23,352 nucleotides of DNA from assembly GCA_003165115.1 (NCBI GenBank), contig PLSJ01000091.1:1-23352 (forward strand). Reading direction: 5' to 3'. The translations under genes were made by a program, and so were the position numbers. Shown piece after piece: positions 21,329 through 23,352 of the stretch. Within the stretch, counting starts at the first letter, position 1. Each line of letters opens with the position of its first letter. The notes beneath the pieces are model-generated. The model was not told the origin of the DNA, did no database searches, and saw only the letters and a list, made by a program, of their open reading frames with translations. The stretch comes from Syntrophaceae bacterium (lineage in GTDB: Bacteria > Desulfobacterota > Syntrophorhabdia > Syntrophorhabdales > WCHB1-27).

Positions 21329-22303
21329 ATGGCACAACTGCAACAACCTGAGTGGGTTTACTTTGGCGGAAAGATGAGGCGATGGGACGAGGCCGTCCTG
21401 CATATCTCGACCGAGGCCGTCACCAGGGGCCTGAATGTCTTCGAGGGTCTCAAGGGCTACTGGCAGGAAGACGGGGCGCGGTTCGGCATAGTCGCGATGC
21501 CGCGGCACTTCAGTCGGCTGCAGCGCTCGGCCCGGCTGTTGCACATCCCCTTCGAGACAAGCTACGCAGACTTCGAGCGCGCGTGTCACCAGCTCGTCCG
21601 GGCGCTCTACGAGCCGGAGAGGGACATGTGGGTCAGGGCCACCCTCTACGTGATCGAAGGCCATTGGGGCGAGGGCACCGTGGCCGACCTTGTCCTGACC
21701 GCATACCATCAGGGCAAAGCGGCGCCCGCCCCGATCGATATCGGCGTCAGCACCTGGCAGAGGGCTACCGACAACGTACTGCCTCCGAGGATAAAGACGA
21801 GCACCAATTACCAGGTGGCGCGCCTCGCGCGGATAGAGGGACGCAGCCGGGGCTACTCCGAGATGGTCCTGCTGAACCAGTGGGGCCGCGTCGCCGAGGC
21901 GACCGGCGCGGGCGTGCTCCTGGTGAGGGAGGGGAAGGTCATTACCCCGCCGGCCTCCGAGGGGGCGCTGGAGAGCATCACGACCGAGATCATCGGGGAC
22001 ATCTGCGCGTCGATGGGCATAGAGTTCATCGTCAGGCCGGTTGACCGGACGGAGCTTTACATCGCCGACGAGGTCTATCTCGCGGGCACCCTTGCGGAAA
22101 TAACCCCCGTCCGCAGCGTCGACGACTTTTCGCTGCCTGCGGAGAGCCCCGTCCTCGGCCGGGTCGCGGCCCGTTACAGGTCGGCCGTCCGTGGCACTGA
22201 TCCGCATCCCGCTATCGATCTTTCGGTAATCGCCGCCAAAAAGGCCCCGACCGACGAGGTCGGGCGGGCGCATGCCCCGCTCAACGCCCCTTCCTTCTTA
22301 TGA
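21329..22303 (+). CDS. Class IV PLP aminotransferase, branched-chain (IlvE)-like
   Basis: A 324-aa fold-type IV aminotransferase. The Schiff-base lysine is K156 in RIKTSTNYQVARLARIEG. Residues GYSEMVLLNQWGRVAEAT (175-192) and GKVITPPASEGALESITTEI (202-221) are the normal cofactor-binding elements. The protein departs from typical branched-chain aminotransferases, where E-x-S-x-x-N-I-F is expected: it reads EATGAGVLLV, lacking the usual Asn. General amino-acid biosynthesis is possible. Its place inside a polysaccharide operon with none of the other ilv or leu genes instead suggests a dedicated role, such as transferring an amino group to a keto-sugar or making an amino-acid substituent. AAGGGGGT lies 5 nt before the ATG. 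Confidence 0.85.
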   Translation: MAQLQQPEWVYFGGKMRRWDEAVLHISTEAVTRGLNVFEGLKGYWQEDGARFGIVAMPRHFSRLQRSARLLHIPFETSYADFERACHQLVRALYEPERDMWVRATLYVIEGHWGEGTVADLVLTAYHQGKAAPAPIDIGVSTWQRATDNVLPPRIKTSTNYQVARLARIEGRSRGYSEMVLLNQWGRVAEATGAGVLLVREGKVITPPASEGALESITTEIIGDICASMGIEFIVRPVDRTELYIADEVYLAGTLAEITPVRSVDDFSLPAESPVLGRVAARYRSAVRGTDPHPAIDLSVIAAKKAPTDEVGRAHAPLNAPSFL

Positions 22304-22366
22304 GGGTGCGGTCGCGGGCGTCCCGATAACGGACCTTATCCTATTCAGTCCCGCCGGAGATATGAC

Positions 22367-23152
22367 ATGATCGAATCGATTCGCGAACTCGTCAAATATC
22401 GTGAGCTGCTCTACATGATCGCCTGGAGAGACGTGCGCATAAAGTACAAGCAGTCGGTAATGGGGATCATCTGGGCCGTGCTAATGCCGATAATTATCGT
22501 TTCGGCGGGGATACTCGTCAAGTACGGCCTCGCCCTGGTCTCACACAAGCCTATCAATCTTTCGGACATCGGGACGGTTTCGGTGAAGGCTATCCCCTGG
22601 GCGTTTTTCATCGCCTCGATCCGCTTCTCCACGAACAGCCTCGTGGGAAATGCAAACCTCGTGACGAAGATCTATTTCCCCAGGTCCGTCTTTCCCATTG
22701 CCTCGATCCTCTCGCAGTTGTTCGACTCCGTCATCGCCGCATGCTTCCTGGCCGCCATGCTGCTCGTCATGCAGGTCGGGATAAGCGTCTACATACTGTT
22801 CGTCCCTTTCCTCCTGGCCCTGCTTGTGCTGCTGGCCACGGGCATAGGCGTACTCCTCTCCGCGATGAACCTCTTCTTCAGGGACGTAAAGTACGTGGTG
22901 GAGGTGATCCTCACCTTCGCCATCTTTTTTACCCCCGTGTTCTATGACGTGTCGATGTTCGGGAAATGGGAAGAGCTGCTGATGCTCAATCCCGTGGCCC
23001 CCATTCTCGAAGGGCTCAATTCCTGCGTGATCCTCCACGCTATGCCCAGGATGGATTGGCTGATGTACAGCGCCGGGGTATCCGTATCGGTATTCGTCCT
23101 GTCTTTTCTTCTCTTCAGGAAACTGGAACCTCTCTTTGCCGAAAGGGTTTAG
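22367..23152 (+). CDS. wzm: ABC-2 type polysaccharide export permease (Wzm/KpsM-like)
   Basis: A 261-aa integral membrane protein with about six transmembrane helices. The N-terminal cytoplasmic segment RELLYMIAWRDVRIKYKQS followed by MGIIWAVLMPIIIVS is the signature of polysaccharide ABC permeases (Wzm, KpsM, TagG). It would form the channel that moves the completed lipid-linked glycan across the inner membrane. GGAG precedes the ATG by 8 nt. A 63-nt gap separates it from the aminotransferase, and only 9 nt separate it from its ATPase partner. Family certain; whether the product is O-antigen, capsule or EPS is not shown. Confidence 0.92.
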   Translation: MIESIRELVKYRELLYMIAWRDVRIKYKQSVMGIIWAVLMPIIIVSAGILVKYGLALVSHKPINLSDIGTVSVKAIPWAFFIASIRFSTNSLVGNANLVTKIYFPRSVFPIASILSQLFDSVIAACFLAAMLLVMQVGISVYILFVPFLLALLVLLATGIGVLLSAMNLFFRDVKYVVEVILTFAIFFTPVFYDVSMFGKWEELLMLNPVAPILEGLNSCVILHAMPRMDWLMYSAGVSVSVFVLSFLLFRKLEPLFAERV

Positions 23153-23161
23153 GGTGACATT

Positions 23162-23352
23162 ATGACCGATGTAGTCCTCGAAATGGACCATGTATTCAAA
23201 AAGTTCAAGAAAGGCGAGGTATACGACTCCCTGCGGGACCTCATACCCGCCTTGTCGCGACGGCTCTTTGGGGGCGCCGGGAAGCTCCCCTTGAAACAGA
23301 ATGAGTTCTGGGCGCTGGACGACGTCTCGTTCGGCGTGGCCCCGGGGGAGGC
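23162..23352 (+). CDS. wzt: Polysaccharide ABC transporter ATPase (Wzt-like), 5' part only
   Basis: The first 63 codons are present; the gene runs off the window before the Walker A motif. The opening VLEMDHVFKKFKKGEVYDSL, then RDLIPAL, and later EFWALDDVSFGVAPGE are the standard N-terminus of Wzt-type ATPases. AGGGTGA lies 7 nt before the ATG. It powers the permease encoded just upstream. Whether it has a C-terminal glycan-binding domain, which selects the modified chain end in many Wzt proteins, must be read from the next stretch of sequence. Confidence 0.92.
   Translation, partial: MTDVVLEMDHVFKKFKKGEVYDSLRDLIPALSRRLFGGAGKLPLKQNEFWALDDVSFGVAPGE

Overview
The window looks like chromosomal DNA of a GC-rich Gram-negative bacterium. 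The Gram-negative call rests on an MltD-type lytic transglycosylase and a Wzm/Wzt-type polysaccharide exporter. The first sugar transferase and the polysaccharide deacetylase resemble the PEP-CTERM/exosortase-associated exopolysaccharide (EPS) types common in Desulfobacterota, Nitrospirota and some Betaproteobacteria. The sequence alone does not fix the lineage.

Layout. (1) 1-3525 holds unrelated housekeeping or small genes: a secreted pentapeptide-repeat protein, a 68-aa orphan, an MltD/LysM transglycosylase on the minus strand, a broken zinc-ribbon/membrane gene and a small secreted protein. (2) 3765-5868, all minus strand, is a regulatory and degenerate patch. It has three very small BldC/excisionase-like helix-turn-helix proteins, a stand-alone CheY-like response regulator, and the remnant of a DegT sugar aminotransferase that has lost its catalytic middle. 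A palindromic element lies between two of the HTH genes. (3) 5869-6846 is a long non-coding leader ahead of the EPS genes. (4) 6847-9917 has the polyprenyl-phosphate sugar-1-phosphate transferase that starts polysaccharide assembly, then a secreted jelly-roll/Ig-like protein. (5) 10536 to the window end is one dense plus-strand operon: polysaccharide deacetylase, GT2, GT4, SDR epimerase, RmlC-like epimerase, a homoserine-dehydrogenase-like/SAF oxidoreductase, a methyltransferase, a second paralogous SDR epimerase, GT2, a RfbF-like sugar-1-phosphate cytidylyltransferase, a PIG-L/LmbE deacetylase, a class IV (IlvE-like) aminotransferase, Wzm, and the start of Wzt.

How the genes could work together (inference). 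The cytidylyltransferase would activate a hexose-1-phosphate. The two SDRs, the RmlC-like epimerase, the oxidoreductase, the methyltransferase and possibly the aminotransferase and PIG-L hydrolase would convert it into an unusual, perhaps branched or methylated, nucleotide sugar. The glycosyltransferases would build a lipid-linked glycan, the deacetylase would trim it, and the Wzm/Wzt ABC transporter would export it.

The most interesting non-coding signals are two paired motifs. An identical 11-mer, GGCGGTAGCCT, fits the RfaH ops element and lies on the sense strand in two 5' leaders: that of the minus-strand response-regulator/HTH/DegT-remnant unit and that of the large EPS operon. A shared GGCAC-N5-TTGTA motif, resembling a sigma-54 -24/-12 promoter, lies upstream of both EPS transcription units (6687 and 10327). 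Together they suggest a linked transcription-initiation and antitermination scheme, and that the minus-strand unit was once a polysaccharide operon as well. All calls come from reading the sequence; no database search was run.
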